Source: Alphaproteobacteria bacterium (GTDB lineage: Bacteria > Pseudomonadota > Alphaproteobacteria > Micropepsales > Micropepsaceae). From it: 12,048 nt of DNA. The position numbers and the translations under genes are program-made. Of the stretch, positions 6,400 through 12,048 are shown piece after piece. Position 1 is the stretch's first letter. Every line of letters begins with the position of its first letter. The stretch covers positions 1-12,048 of the forward strand of contig CANGRN010000015.1 of the NCBI GenBank assembly GCA_947455695.1, in the 5' to 3' direction. The notes under the pieces are model-generated. The model was not told where the DNA came from. It saw only the letters and a program-made list of their open reading frames with translations, and did no database searches.

Positions 6400-7095
6400 A
6401 TGACAGACGCCTACATTCTTCCGCCGCCGCCGCAAGCTTCCGTCGCGGTCGCGGGCGAGACGCGCCGCTTTGCCGTGCGCCGCATCTTCTGCGTCGGGCG
6501 CAACTATGCCGACCATGCCCGCGAAATGGGCGCCGATCCCACCCGCGAACTGCCCTTCTTCTTCTGCAAGCCGGCGGACGCGCTGGTGGCGGATGGCAGC
6601 ACCATTCCCTATCCGCCCCAGACCAAGGACCTGCAGCATGAGGTCGAACTGGTGGTGGCCATCGCCAAGGGCGGCAGCAACATCGCGCGCGAAGAGGCGC
6701 TGGAGCATGTCTTTGGTTACGGCGTCGGCATCGACTTCACCCGCCGTGATTTGCAACAGGAAGCCAAGGACAAGAAACGCCCCTGGGACTGGGGCAAGGG
6801 CTTCGACCGTTCCGCGCCCTGCAGCGCCATTCACCCGGCTTCAAAGATCGGTCATCCCGCGGAAGGCCGCATTTACCTGACGGTGAACGGCGCGGTGAAG
6901 CAGGACGGCAATCTGAAAGAGCTGATCTGGCCGGTGGCCGACGTGATCGCCTTTATTTCCCAGTCCATGGCGCTGGCCCCGGGCGATCTGATCTATACCG
7001 GAACGCCGGCCGGTGTCGGACCGGTGGTGGCCGGCGACGTGCTGACCTGCAACGTCGCCGGTGTTGCCAGCCTGACCATTACGATCGGCAAATAA
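6400..7095 (+). CDS. Fumarylacetoacetate hydrolase (FAH) family protein
   Basis: Cytoplasmic metal-dependent enzyme of the FAH superfamily, 231 residues, the length of the short single-domain members (acylpyruvate/fumarylpyruvate hydrolases, oxaloacetate tautomerases and diketo sugar-acid hydrolases). Visible motifs are FCVGRNYADHAREMG (30-44), the substrate loop FFFCKP (53-58), the metal triad HEVELVV (Glu81, Glu83) with GIDFTRRD (Asp112), Lys134 in DWGKGFDRS, and the C-terminal YTGTPAGVGP (199-208). The N-terminal YILPPPPQ-type segment resembles NagK-like fumarylpyruvate hydrolases. The start at 6400 (MTDAY) is a choice: in-frame ATGs at 6358 and 6373 would run through the divergent promoter region and the palindrome. 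The upstream Shine-Dalgarno site is weak (AGAAAGA). It ends one base short of the convergent amidohydrolase gene. In this locus it may split or tautomerise a 2-keto-3-deoxy or 2,4-diketo intermediate; that is inference. Confidence 0.9.
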   Translation: MTDAYILPPPPQASVAVAGETRRFAVRRIFCVGRNYADHAREMGADPTRELPFFFCKPADALVADGSTIPYPPQTKDLQHEVELVVAIAKGGSNIAREEALEHVFGYGVGIDFTRRDLQQEAKDKKRPWDWGKGFDRSAPCSAIHPASKIGHPAEGRIYLTVNGAVKQDGNLKELIWPVADVIAFISQSMALAPGDLIYTGTPAGVGPVVAGDVLTCNVAGVASLTITIGK

Positions 7096-7096
7096 C

Positions 7097-8722
7097 CTAT
7101 TTGCAGGTGCCGGCGGGCGGGGTGTGCGGCAAGGGCCGCCCCGCCACAGCCCCGGTCGGCTTGCCATTGTCCACCGCCGCCACGCCATTGACGAACAGTT
7201 CCTGCACACCTTCGGACAGCACCGCGGGATGGATGTAATCGGCCTTGGGCACATAACGGTTTGGATCGAACACCAGCACGTCGGCGAAATAACCGTTCTT
7301 CAGATAGCCGCGACGGTCCAGCTTGAAAATGTCGGCCGTAAGCCCGCTGGAATTGCGAATGAAGAAGGCCGTGTCGATGACGTGCTTCTTCTTCACATAT
7401 TCGGCGAACTTGGTCTGGAAAGTGGCGTATTCGCGCGGATGGCCGGCGCTGCCGTCCGAACTGGTCACCACCCAGGGCTGCTTCATGAAATTCTGCAGGT
7501 CAGCTTCGTTGATGTTGAAGGATATTATTGAAGCGTGGCCCTTGGTCTCGCGCAGGATGCGGACGGCGGCATCCACCGGGTCCATCTTCCATTCCCTGGC
7601 AATGACATTGAGATATTTTCCGGTAAAGGACCGGGGCGGCGCCGGCGCCACCTTGTCGACATCGGAAATGGCTGCTGACATCAGGATCGCCTGCGCCCCG
7701 CCGCGCCGGTCCAGGTTCTGGGCCATCTCAGCCTTGATTTTTGGCATCAGCGCCGGATCATCGAACCGCTTCAGCATGGCGGGCGCGCCGCCGTCCGACG
7801 CCCAGCGCGGCACCAACGCCGCGTCCAGCCCGGTGTTGGACGCCAGCCAGGGATAATTGTTGGCGGTGACATTCTGGCCCGACGCGCGGGCCTGTTCGAT
7901 CAGCTTGATGACCTCGCCCGACTTGCCCCACACGTCATGGCCCAGCGCCTTGATGTGCGAGAAATGCACCGGGATGCCGCCTTCGCGGCCGATCTGCAGC
8001 ACTTCTTTGGTGGAAGCGATCAGGCCGATGGAATAGGTCGATTCATCGCGCTGGTGGGTGTCATAGATGCCGCCACGCTTTCCCGCTTCCTTCGCCAGCG
8101 CGACCACTTCATCGGTCCTGGCGAAATTCTGCGGCGCATAGAAGAGCCCGCCGGACAGGCCGATGGCGCCTTCGCACATGCCCTTGACCACCAGCGCCTG
8201 CTCCCGCGCCAATTCTTCGGGCGTGGGGGCGCGCGCCGCGTCCCCGACCACCTGTTTCCTGACATTGCCGAAGCCGACATAGGACACGACATTGGTGCCG
8301 ATGCCGCCGGCGCTGTACTTGGCGAACTTGGCCTTGAGGTCCGGGGTGCCGTTGCCGTCCACACCGATGAACACGGTGGAGACGCCCTGCATGGTCCAGG
8401 CGGGATTGGCGCGCTGGGACTTGTCGGGCGCATCGACAAAGCGGTCGGCATGGGTATGGGCGTCGATCAGCCCGGGCGAGACAATCATGCCCTTGGCATC
8501 GATGGTGCGCCGGGCGCCCATGGGCGCCTTGGGGCCGACATACACGATCTTGTCGCCGCTGATCGCCACATCGCCGGTGAAGGGCTTGGCGGTGGAGCCG
8601 TCATAGACCGTGCCCCCGGTGATCAGGACATCGGCCTGACTGCCCTGCCCCAGCGCCGAACCGCTCAACACAAGCGCCGACGACAGCATCAGACCCGCCA
8701 CCAGGTGCGATTGGATTTGCAT
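7097..8722 (-). CDS. Secreted D-aminoacylase-type amidohydrolase
   Basis: Amidohydrolase-superfamily protein of the N-acyl-D-amino-acid deacylase group (hydrolysis of amide bonds of N-acylated D-amino acids or similar), 541 residues. A Sec-type signal occupies residues 1-25 (MQIQSHLVAG, hydrophobic core, ALG cut), so it acts outside the cytoplasm. The order is that of the family: an N-terminal beta-sandwich strand DVLITGGTVYDG (31-42), PGLIDAHTHAD (His89, His91), GVSTVFIG (113-120), GLSGGLFYAP (188-197), DTHQRDE (His223), HFSHIKALG (His256), SSDGSAGHPR (Asp423) and the C-terminal GYFADVLVFDP (477-487). The classic GNCG metal-bridging cysteine is replaced by VDGNG (Asp122). GGGGA lies six bases before the ATG at 8722, which decides between this and the ATG at 8728. 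It is divergent from the DapA-like gene. Substrate unknown; the link to sugar acids is by neighbourhood only. Confidence 0.88.
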   Translation of the reverse strand: MQIQSHLVAGLMLSSALVLSGSALGQGSQADVLITGGTVYDGSTAKPFTGDVAISGDKIVYVGPKAPMGARRTIDAKGMIVSPGLIDAHTHADRFVDAPDKSQRANPAWTMQGVSTVFIGVDGNGTPDLKAKFAKYSAGGIGTNVVSYVGFGNVRKQVVGDAARAPTPEELAREQALVVKGMCEGAIGLSGGLFYAPQNFARTDEVVALAKEAGKRGGIYDTHQRDESTYSIGLIASTKEVLQIGREGGIPVHFSHIKALGHDVWGKSGEVIKLIEQARASGQNVTANNYPWLASNTGLDAALVPRWASDGGAPAMLKRFDDPALMPKIKAEMAQNLDRRGGAQAILMSAAISDVDKVAPAPPRSFTGKYLNVIAREWKMDPVDAAVRILRETKGHASIISFNINEADLQNFMKQPWVVTSSDGSAGHPREYATFQTKFAEYVKKKHVIDTAFFIRNSSGLTADIFKLDRRGYLKNGYFADVLVFDPNRYVPKADYIHPAVLSEGVQELFVNGVAAVDNGKPTGAVAGRPLPHTPPAGTCK

Positions 8723-8750
8723 GGCCATTCCCCATTTTATCCCCGCGGAA

Positions 8751-8778
8751 AGTCTAAGCCGGGTGCGGGGAGCGTCAA
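8751..8778 (-). promoter_or_regulatory. Candidate promoter of the secreted amidohydrolase gene
   Basis: On the minus strand TTGACG (8773-8778, five of six consensus bases) is separated by 16 bases from TAGACT (8751-8756, four of six). The start codon at 8722 would then have a short leader of about 20 bases. It is the best promoter-like match I found in the window. Confidence 0.5.
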
Positions 8779-8799
8779 TGCCCGCCCCGTGGCGCCGGC

Positions 8800-8812
8800 C
8801 CAATATTATTGG
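8800..8812. promoter_or_regulatory. 13-bp AT-rich palindrome in the divergent amidohydrolase/DapA-like gap
   Basis: CCAATA-T-TATTGG is a perfect odd palindrome in otherwise very GC-rich sequence. It contains TATTAT, a -10-like hexamer for the plus strand, about 47 bases before the DapA-like ATG, though no good -35 stands at the right distance. The adjoining ATTGGTAT resembles a half-site of the enterobacterial ExuR/UxuR operators, which is a loose resemblance only. Confidence 0.4.
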
Positions 8813-8855
8813 TATTTCAGGGGCCAAATCCGCGAATGAGAACAAGGACCTTTTC

Positions 8856-9785
8856 ATGAAACTCGATACCAGCGCCTGCGGCGTCTATTCCATCGCCCCC
8901 ACACCCTTCCTGGAGGACGGCGCCATCGACTGGACCTCGGTCGACCGCATGACAGACTTCTATTTCGAAGCCGGCTGCAACGGTTTCACCATTTTGGGCG
9001 TGCTGGGCGAAGCCTCCAAGATGGATGCCGAGGAAGCCCTGGCGCTCGCCAGCCGCGTGATCAAGCGCGCGAATGGCAAGCCCATCATCGTGGGCGTCTC
9101 GGCCCCCGGCTTTGCCGCCATGCGCTCCTTGTCGCGCAAGGTGATGGACATGGGCGCGGCCGCGGTGATGATCGCGCCCGGCGCGGGCCTGAAGACCGAC
9201 GACCAGATCACCGGCTATTTCCGCAATGCCGTGGAGGCCATCGGCAGCGATGTGCCCTGGGTTCTGCAGGACTATCCCCATTCCACCGGCGTCGTCATGT
9301 CCAACGGCGTGGTGAAGCGCGTGGTGACGGAAAATCGCTCGCTGGCGATCCTCAAGCATGAGGACTGGCCGGGTCTGGACAAGATCACCACCCTGCGCGG
9401 CTGGGAGAAGGACGGCTCGATGCGCAAGATCTCCATCCTGATCGGCAACAACGGGTTGTTCTTCGATTTCGAGCTGGACCGCGGCGTGGACGGCGCCAAT
9501 ACCGGCTATGCCTTCCCCGACATGCTGGTGGAGATGGTCAGGCTGAACAAGGCGGGCAAGCGCGATGAGGCCCATGACCTGTTCGACGCGCACCTGCCGC
9601 TGCTGCGCTATGACCATCAGCCCGGCGTGGGGCTGGCGGTGCGCAAATATGTGCTGCAGAAGCGCGGCATCCTCTCCACCGCGGCGATGCGCAAGCCCGC
9701 CCCGGCCTTCTCGGCCGAGACGCGCAGCGAAGTGGATTACCTGATGGCGCGACTGGCCAAACACGATCCGCGCGCCAAGGTTTGA
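8856..9785 (+). CDS. DapA-family (class I) lyase/aldolase, probably for a 2-keto-3-deoxy sugar acid
   Basis: Schiff-base TIM-barrel enzyme of the dihydrodipicolinate synthase/N-acetylneuraminate lyase family, 309 residues, close to the usual 290-310. The Schiff-base lysine is Lys167 in AILKHEDWPG, and the partner tyrosine is Tyr140 in LQDYPHSTG. The keto-acid-binding loop reads GVLGEAS (48-54) where true DapA has GTTGE. The two threonines of the DapA proton relay are therefore absent, which argues against lysine biosynthesis. In a sugar-acid locus the natural reading is a 2-keto-3-deoxygluconate-type aldolase or a keto-deoxy-acid dehydratase of the same family; which of these is not decidable here. 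AAGGA stands about nine bases before the ATG at 8856, which fixes the start. No signal peptide. It is divergent from the amidohydrolase gene and is followed by a hairpin-rich gap rather than a clear terminator. Confidence 0.9.
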   Translation: MKLDTSACGVYSIAPTPFLEDGAIDWTSVDRMTDFYFEAGCNGFTILGVLGEASKMDAEEALALASRVIKRANGKPIIVGVSAPGFAAMRSLSRKVMDMGAAAVMIAPGAGLKTDDQITGYFRNAVEAIGSDVPWVLQDYPHSTGVVMSNGVVKRVVTENRSLAILKHEDWPGLDKITTLRGWEKDGSMRKISILIGNNGLFFDFELDRGVDGANTGYAFPDMLVEMVRLNKAGKRDEAHDLFDAHLPLLRYDHQPGVGLAVRKYVLQKRGILSTAAMRKPAPAFSAETRSEVDYLMARLAKHDPRAKV

Positions 9786-9814
9786 GAATCTCGAGCGAGG
9801 CATTCCGCCGAGCG

Positions 9815-9862
9815 ACCGTCAGCATCCGCTAGCTTCCTTCCCCCGCTAGCGAGGCGAACGGT
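9815..9862. repeat. Imperfect inverted repeat, first hairpin of the 9786-9909 gap
   Basis: CGCTAGC (9827-9833) pairs with GCTAGCG (9845-9851) around an 11-base pyrimidine loop. An outer arm ACCGT (9815-9819)/ACGGT (9858-9862) extends it across an internal loop of 7 and 6 bases. No T-tract follows on either side. Confidence 0.5.
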
Positions 9863-9896
9863 GCAACGAGATGCCGGCGGAGCCGGGTCGAGTTGC
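9863..9896. repeat. Imperfect inverted repeat, second hairpin of the 9786-9909 gap
   Basis: Starts on the base after the first hairpin. GCAAC (9863-9867) pairs with GTTGC (9892-9896) and, inside it, CCGGC (9874-9878) with GCCGG (9882-9886) around GGA. Together the two structures cover 9815-9896. The rest of the gap holds direct repeats CGAGCGA (9792, 9809) and AGCGAGGC (9794, 9848) and no gene. It looks like a REP-type dispersed element or a structured 3' end. Confidence 0.45.
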
Positions 9897-9909
9897 GACG
9901 GATGGGGGC

Positions 9910-10668
9910 CTACTTAACGCGATGCACTTTGTACATGCGCTGCTGGCCATCCACCGTCATGGTGTAGGTGTTCATCGCATCGGGTGAGATGGTCACGCGT
10001 GTGTTGGGGCCGACCCTGCCGAAATGGGCGGGATGATGCGCCTCGTCCTCGTCATTCTGTTCCCACACCTGGCCATCGGCCAGGACGACGGTAAAGGCGC
10101 CGCTGCGATCCAGGGTAAAGGACTGCATCGGCACGCTGCGCACGATAGGTTTGACGTCGTTGAACACGCCGTTCAACAACCCGCCGCGGCGGCGCGGCAT
10201 GGGCGGGGGACCGGACGGCGCGGGCGCCGGCACAATGGCGCGCGGCGGGGGCACATAATCCATCGGCGGCGCGGGGCGCGGTGCGACCTGCTTGCCGCCG
10301 GCAAGACCCAGCACGGCGCGCATCGGCGCAGCGGCGCCATAATAACAATCCAGCCAGGGACGGTCGCCGGCCACGCGGTTGCAACCGGCGGCGCCGGTCA
10401 TCACATCGTCGCGCGCGGCTTCATCGCGCGGCGCGCCGCCGGCGGGCGGGACCGCCGCCAGCTTGACCTGGGCAGGCAGCGCAGGCGGCATGCCCAAAGC
10501 GGCGCGCACCGGCTGGGCGGCGCCGTAATAGCAATCCAGCCATTGATGGGAATCGGCAATCACCGCGCAACGGAACGCGCCGGACAGCGCCTCATCGCGC
10601 GGACGGGCTTGGGCGGGCGCGGCCAGAACTGCGCAGACCGGCACCAAAAGCCACCACAAATGACGCAT
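9910..10668 (-). CDS. Secreted protein with a duplicated two-cysteine WLDCYYGAA motif; function unknown
   Basis: A 252-residue product with a Sec signal peptide (1-22, MRHLWWLLVPVCAVLAAPAQA). Two copies of a short motif follow: residues 34-61 (C, 11 residues, then WLDCYYGAAQPVRAALGM) and 96-123 (C, 11 residues, then WLDCYYGAAAPMRAVLGL). Each has two cysteines twelve positions apart, suggesting a small disulfide-bonded unit used twice. A Pro-rich linker (129-162) leads to a beta-rich C-terminal domain (180-252) with FTLDRSGAFTVVLADGQVWEQ and VTISPDAMNTYTMTV. I recognise this layout from hypothetical proteins of alphaproteobacteria but know no function. The start at 10668 is chosen for AGGGAGAG upstream and the signal peptide; an ATG at 10689 is less likely. 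It follows the SPINDLY-like gene by 69 bases on the same strand. A periplasmic or envelope location is inferred. Confidence 0.82.
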   Translation of the reverse strand: MRHLWWLLVPVCAVLAAPAQARPRDEALSGAFRCAVIADSHQWLDCYYGAAQPVRAALGMPPALPAQVKLAAVPPAGGAPRDEAARDDVMTGAAGCNRVAGDRPWLDCYYGAAAPMRAVLGLAGGKQVAPRPAPPMDYVPPPRAIVPAPAPSGPPPMPRRRGGLLNGVFNDVKPIVRSVPMQSFTLDRSGAFTVVLADGQVWEQNDEDEAHHPAHFGRVGPNTRVTISPDAMNTYTMTVDGQQRMYKVHRVK

Positions 10669-10690
10669 ACGCTCTCCCTTGCCCCCCATG

Positions 10691-10739
10691 GCGGCAATAA
10701 CCAGCCGCCTTGGCGCAATTGAAACAAAATCAAGCGCCT
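10691..10739 (-). other. Two small inverted repeats between the SPINDLY-like and the WLDCYYGAA genes
   Basis: Read on the minus strand, GGCGC (10734-10738) and GCGCC (10712-10716) enclose a TTGA/TCAA arm with a two-base bulge, and GGCGGC and GCCGCC follow around an 8-base loop. Neither is followed by a T-tract, so read-through between the two genes is plausible. The hairpins could attenuate it. Confidence 0.25.
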
Positions 10740-12048
10740 AGAGCAAGTTACCGGGGAAAAGCATGCCCTGATAGGTCGCCTCGATGGCCTTGCGGAAGCT
10801 GTCGGTATCGAACAGCGAACTGGACAGGCGATTTTGCGCCAGCCGCGCCTTCATGCCCGCCAGACGGGCGGGATCGCGCGCCAGCGCCAAGGCCAAAGCT
10901 TCGTACGCTTCTAGACTCGGCGCCGCCAATTCAGGCAGGCCGATGGCGGCAAGCAGACTGGACGCCACCCGCCCATCGAACTGATTGCCCAAAGCGGTGA
11001 CCAGCGGCAGACCGGTCCACAGCGCATCGCTGGCGGTGGTGTGGGCATTGTAGGGCAGCGTATCCACAAACAGGTCCGCCAACCGGTGGCGCGCCAGATG
11101 TGCCGCCGGTTCCGCGCGCGCCGCGAACACCAGCCGCGCCGGATCGATGCCATGCGCCTTTGCGGCCATGCCCAGATGGCGGCGCGCGGAGTCGTTATCG
11201 TCCAGAAGCCAAAGCACACTGCCCGGCACGGACGCCAGCAACCGCATCCAGATGGCAAACATCTGCGGCGTGATCTTCCAGGCGGCATTGAAGCAGCAGA
11301 AGACAAAGCCGCTTGCCGGCAACCCCGCCTCGGCGCGCGAGGGCGTGTCGTCAGCAATGAGGCGGCTGGAATCATTGACCTGGTAGCAATGCGGCAGGTG
11401 GACGATTTTCTCGCTGTAGAAAGGCTGATCGCTGAGCGGCAGCACGATCGGGTCGGCCAGAATATAGTCCAGCCATGGCGCGCCGATGGTGCCGGGATAT
11501 CCCAGGTAATTCACCTGTACCGGACAGGGGCGGTGCGCCAGGATGCCGGGGCGCGCGCCTTCGGTATGGCCTTTCAGGTCCACCGCAATGTCGATCTCCC
11601 GCGTGCGCAACAGCTGCGCCACCTGCGTGTCGTCCAGGGCGCGAACGTCCTCGAAACGGTCAAAAGCCTTTATCAGCCGTGCGCGCATCGCGCTGCCATC
11701 GTCGCGGCTGAAGGAAATGCCGGTGATCTCGAAGCGGCTGCGATCATGCCGCTCGATCAGGCCGGCGATCAGCGCAGCGGTGGCATGCTGGTGGAAATCC
11801 GACGACAGATAGGCGACGCGGATACGGTCATGACCATAGCGTTCGCCATTCCATAGCGGCGCGGCCGGCATGGGGACCCGATCGGCGGCAAAAGCCTCGC
11901 TGCAGGCCCGCCGCAGCGCGCCGTCATCGCAGAACGGCATGAAGGTCAGCGGCGCGATCACGGCACTGGTGTCCCGCACGGCGGCGGTCACCCGCGCGCG
12001 GCAATCGTCCCAGCGCGCCAGGTCGGCCCCGCCCAGCACGGCACTGGC
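10738..12048 (-). CDS. SPINDLY/O-GlcNAc-transferase-like glycosyltransferase, C-terminal part
   Basis: C-terminal catalytic region of a GT41-type (OGT/SPINDLY) glycosyltransferase; 436 residues are visible and the frame is open to the right edge. Such bacterial proteins usually have an N-terminal TPR array, which would lie outside the window. Visible family blocks in order are VAYLSSDFHQHATAALI (His of the catalytic region), DIAVDLKGHTEGARPGILA, PVQVNYLGYPGTIGA, FYSEKIVHLPHCYQVND, GFVFCCFNAAWKITP (the nucleotide-sugar Lys), RLADLFVDTLPYNAHTTASDALW and a helical end ATYQGMLF. These match the two Rossmann-like lobes and the UDP-sugar site. It is a cytoplasmic enzyme that transfers a sugar to protein or another acceptor. 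In alphaproteobacteria such genes often sit near surface-structure genes, but the acceptor here is unknown. No functional tie to the sugar-acid locus is seen. Confidence 0.9.
   Translation of the reverse strand, partial: ASAVLGGADLARWDDCRARVTAAVRDTSAVIAPLTFMPFCDDGALRRACSEAFAADRVPMPAAPLWNGERYGHDRIRVAYLSSDFHQHATAALIAGLIERHDRSRFEITGISFSRDDGSAMRARLIKAFDRFEDVRALDDTQVAQLLRTREIDIAVDLKGHTEGARPGILAHRPCPVQVNYLGYPGTIGAPWLDYILADPIVLPLSDQPFYSEKIVHLPHCYQVNDSSRLIADDTPSRAEAGLPASGFVFCCFNAAWKITPQMFAIWMRLLASVPGSVLWLLDDNDSARRHLGMAAKAHGIDPARLVFAARAEPAAHLARHRLADLFVDTLPYNAHTTASDALWTGLPLVTALGNQFDGRVASSLLAAIGLPELAAPSLEAYEALALALARDPARLAGMKARLAQNRLSSSLFDTDSFRKAIEATYQGMLFPGNLL

Noticed and set aside
6274..6834. 187-codon in-frame extension of the ManD-like gene upstream of its ATG
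   Set aside because: It would run antisense through much of the FAH-family gene, has no family similarity, and the strong Shine-Dalgarno site plus Tat leader fix the start at 6273.
7937..8839. 300-codon plus-strand frame opposite the amidohydrolase gene
   Set aside because: Antisense shadow; covers the divergent promoter region; no domain or ribosome site.
8817..9803. 328-codon minus-strand frame opposite the DapA-like gene
   Set aside because: Antisense shadow of a gene whose catalytic motifs are all on the plus strand.
11041..11856. 271-codon plus-strand frame opposite the SPINDLY-like gene
   Set aside because: Shadow of a well-supported glycosyltransferase; no ribosome site or domain.
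1..12048. tRNA, rRNA, CRISPR array, insertion sequence or integrase
   Set aside because: Looked for clover-leaf arms, regular spacer-repeat arrays, transposase motifs and terminal repeats; none seen. Base composition looks even across the genes, so no sign of recent insertion.

Overview
The window is GC-rich chromosomal DNA with tightly packed genes. It suggests a free-living Gram-negative bacterium, most likely an alphaproteobacterium. This is an inference from base composition, two Tat-type leaders, a bacterial SPINDLY/O-GlcNAc-transferase-like gene and a secreted protein with paired WLDCYYGAA motifs; no marker gene fixes the taxonomy.

The left three quarters (1-9785) reads as one sugar-acid (aldonate/uronate) catabolic locus built from short divergent and convergent units. 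From left to right: the 3' part of a hydroxypyruvate isomerase gene (+); an MFS sugar-acid transporter and D-mannonate dehydratase uxuA, which form a minus-strand operon; a small secreted protein of unknown function and a Tat-exported UxuA paralogue (+); a Tat-exported enolase-superfamily ManD/RspA-like dehydratase (-); a fumarylacetoacetate-hydrolase-family enzyme (+); a secreted D-aminoacylase-type amidohydrolase (-); and a DapA-family lyase/aldolase (+). A strong bidirectional terminator lies between the two Tat-exported dehydratase homologues. The divergent gaps at 2899-3054, 6274-6399 and 8723-8855 should hold the promoters, and each contains a different inverted repeat that could be an operator. 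No regulator gene is visible.

The predicted pathway is import by the MFS carrier, dehydration of D-mannonate to 2-keto-3-deoxygluconate by UxuA, and cleavage of a 2-keto-3-deoxy acid by the DapA-like and/or FAH-family enzymes, with hydroxypyruvate/tartronate semialdehyde interconverted by Hyi. The unusual part is that two dehydratase homologues from unrelated folds both carry twin-arginine leaders, next to a secreted amidohydrolase and a secreted unknown protein. This suggests that part of the chemistry takes place in the periplasm. Usual partners such as uxaC, uxuB, kdgK, eda, a TonB-dependent receptor or glycoside hydrolases are not in the window.

The right quarter (9910-12048, minus strand) looks unrelated. 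It has a secreted protein with a duplicated two-cysteine motif, and the C-terminal catalytic part of a SPINDLY/OGT-like glycosyltransferase that runs off the window edge. The 124-base gap at 9786-9909 separates the two parts and consists largely of adjacent imperfect inverted repeats.
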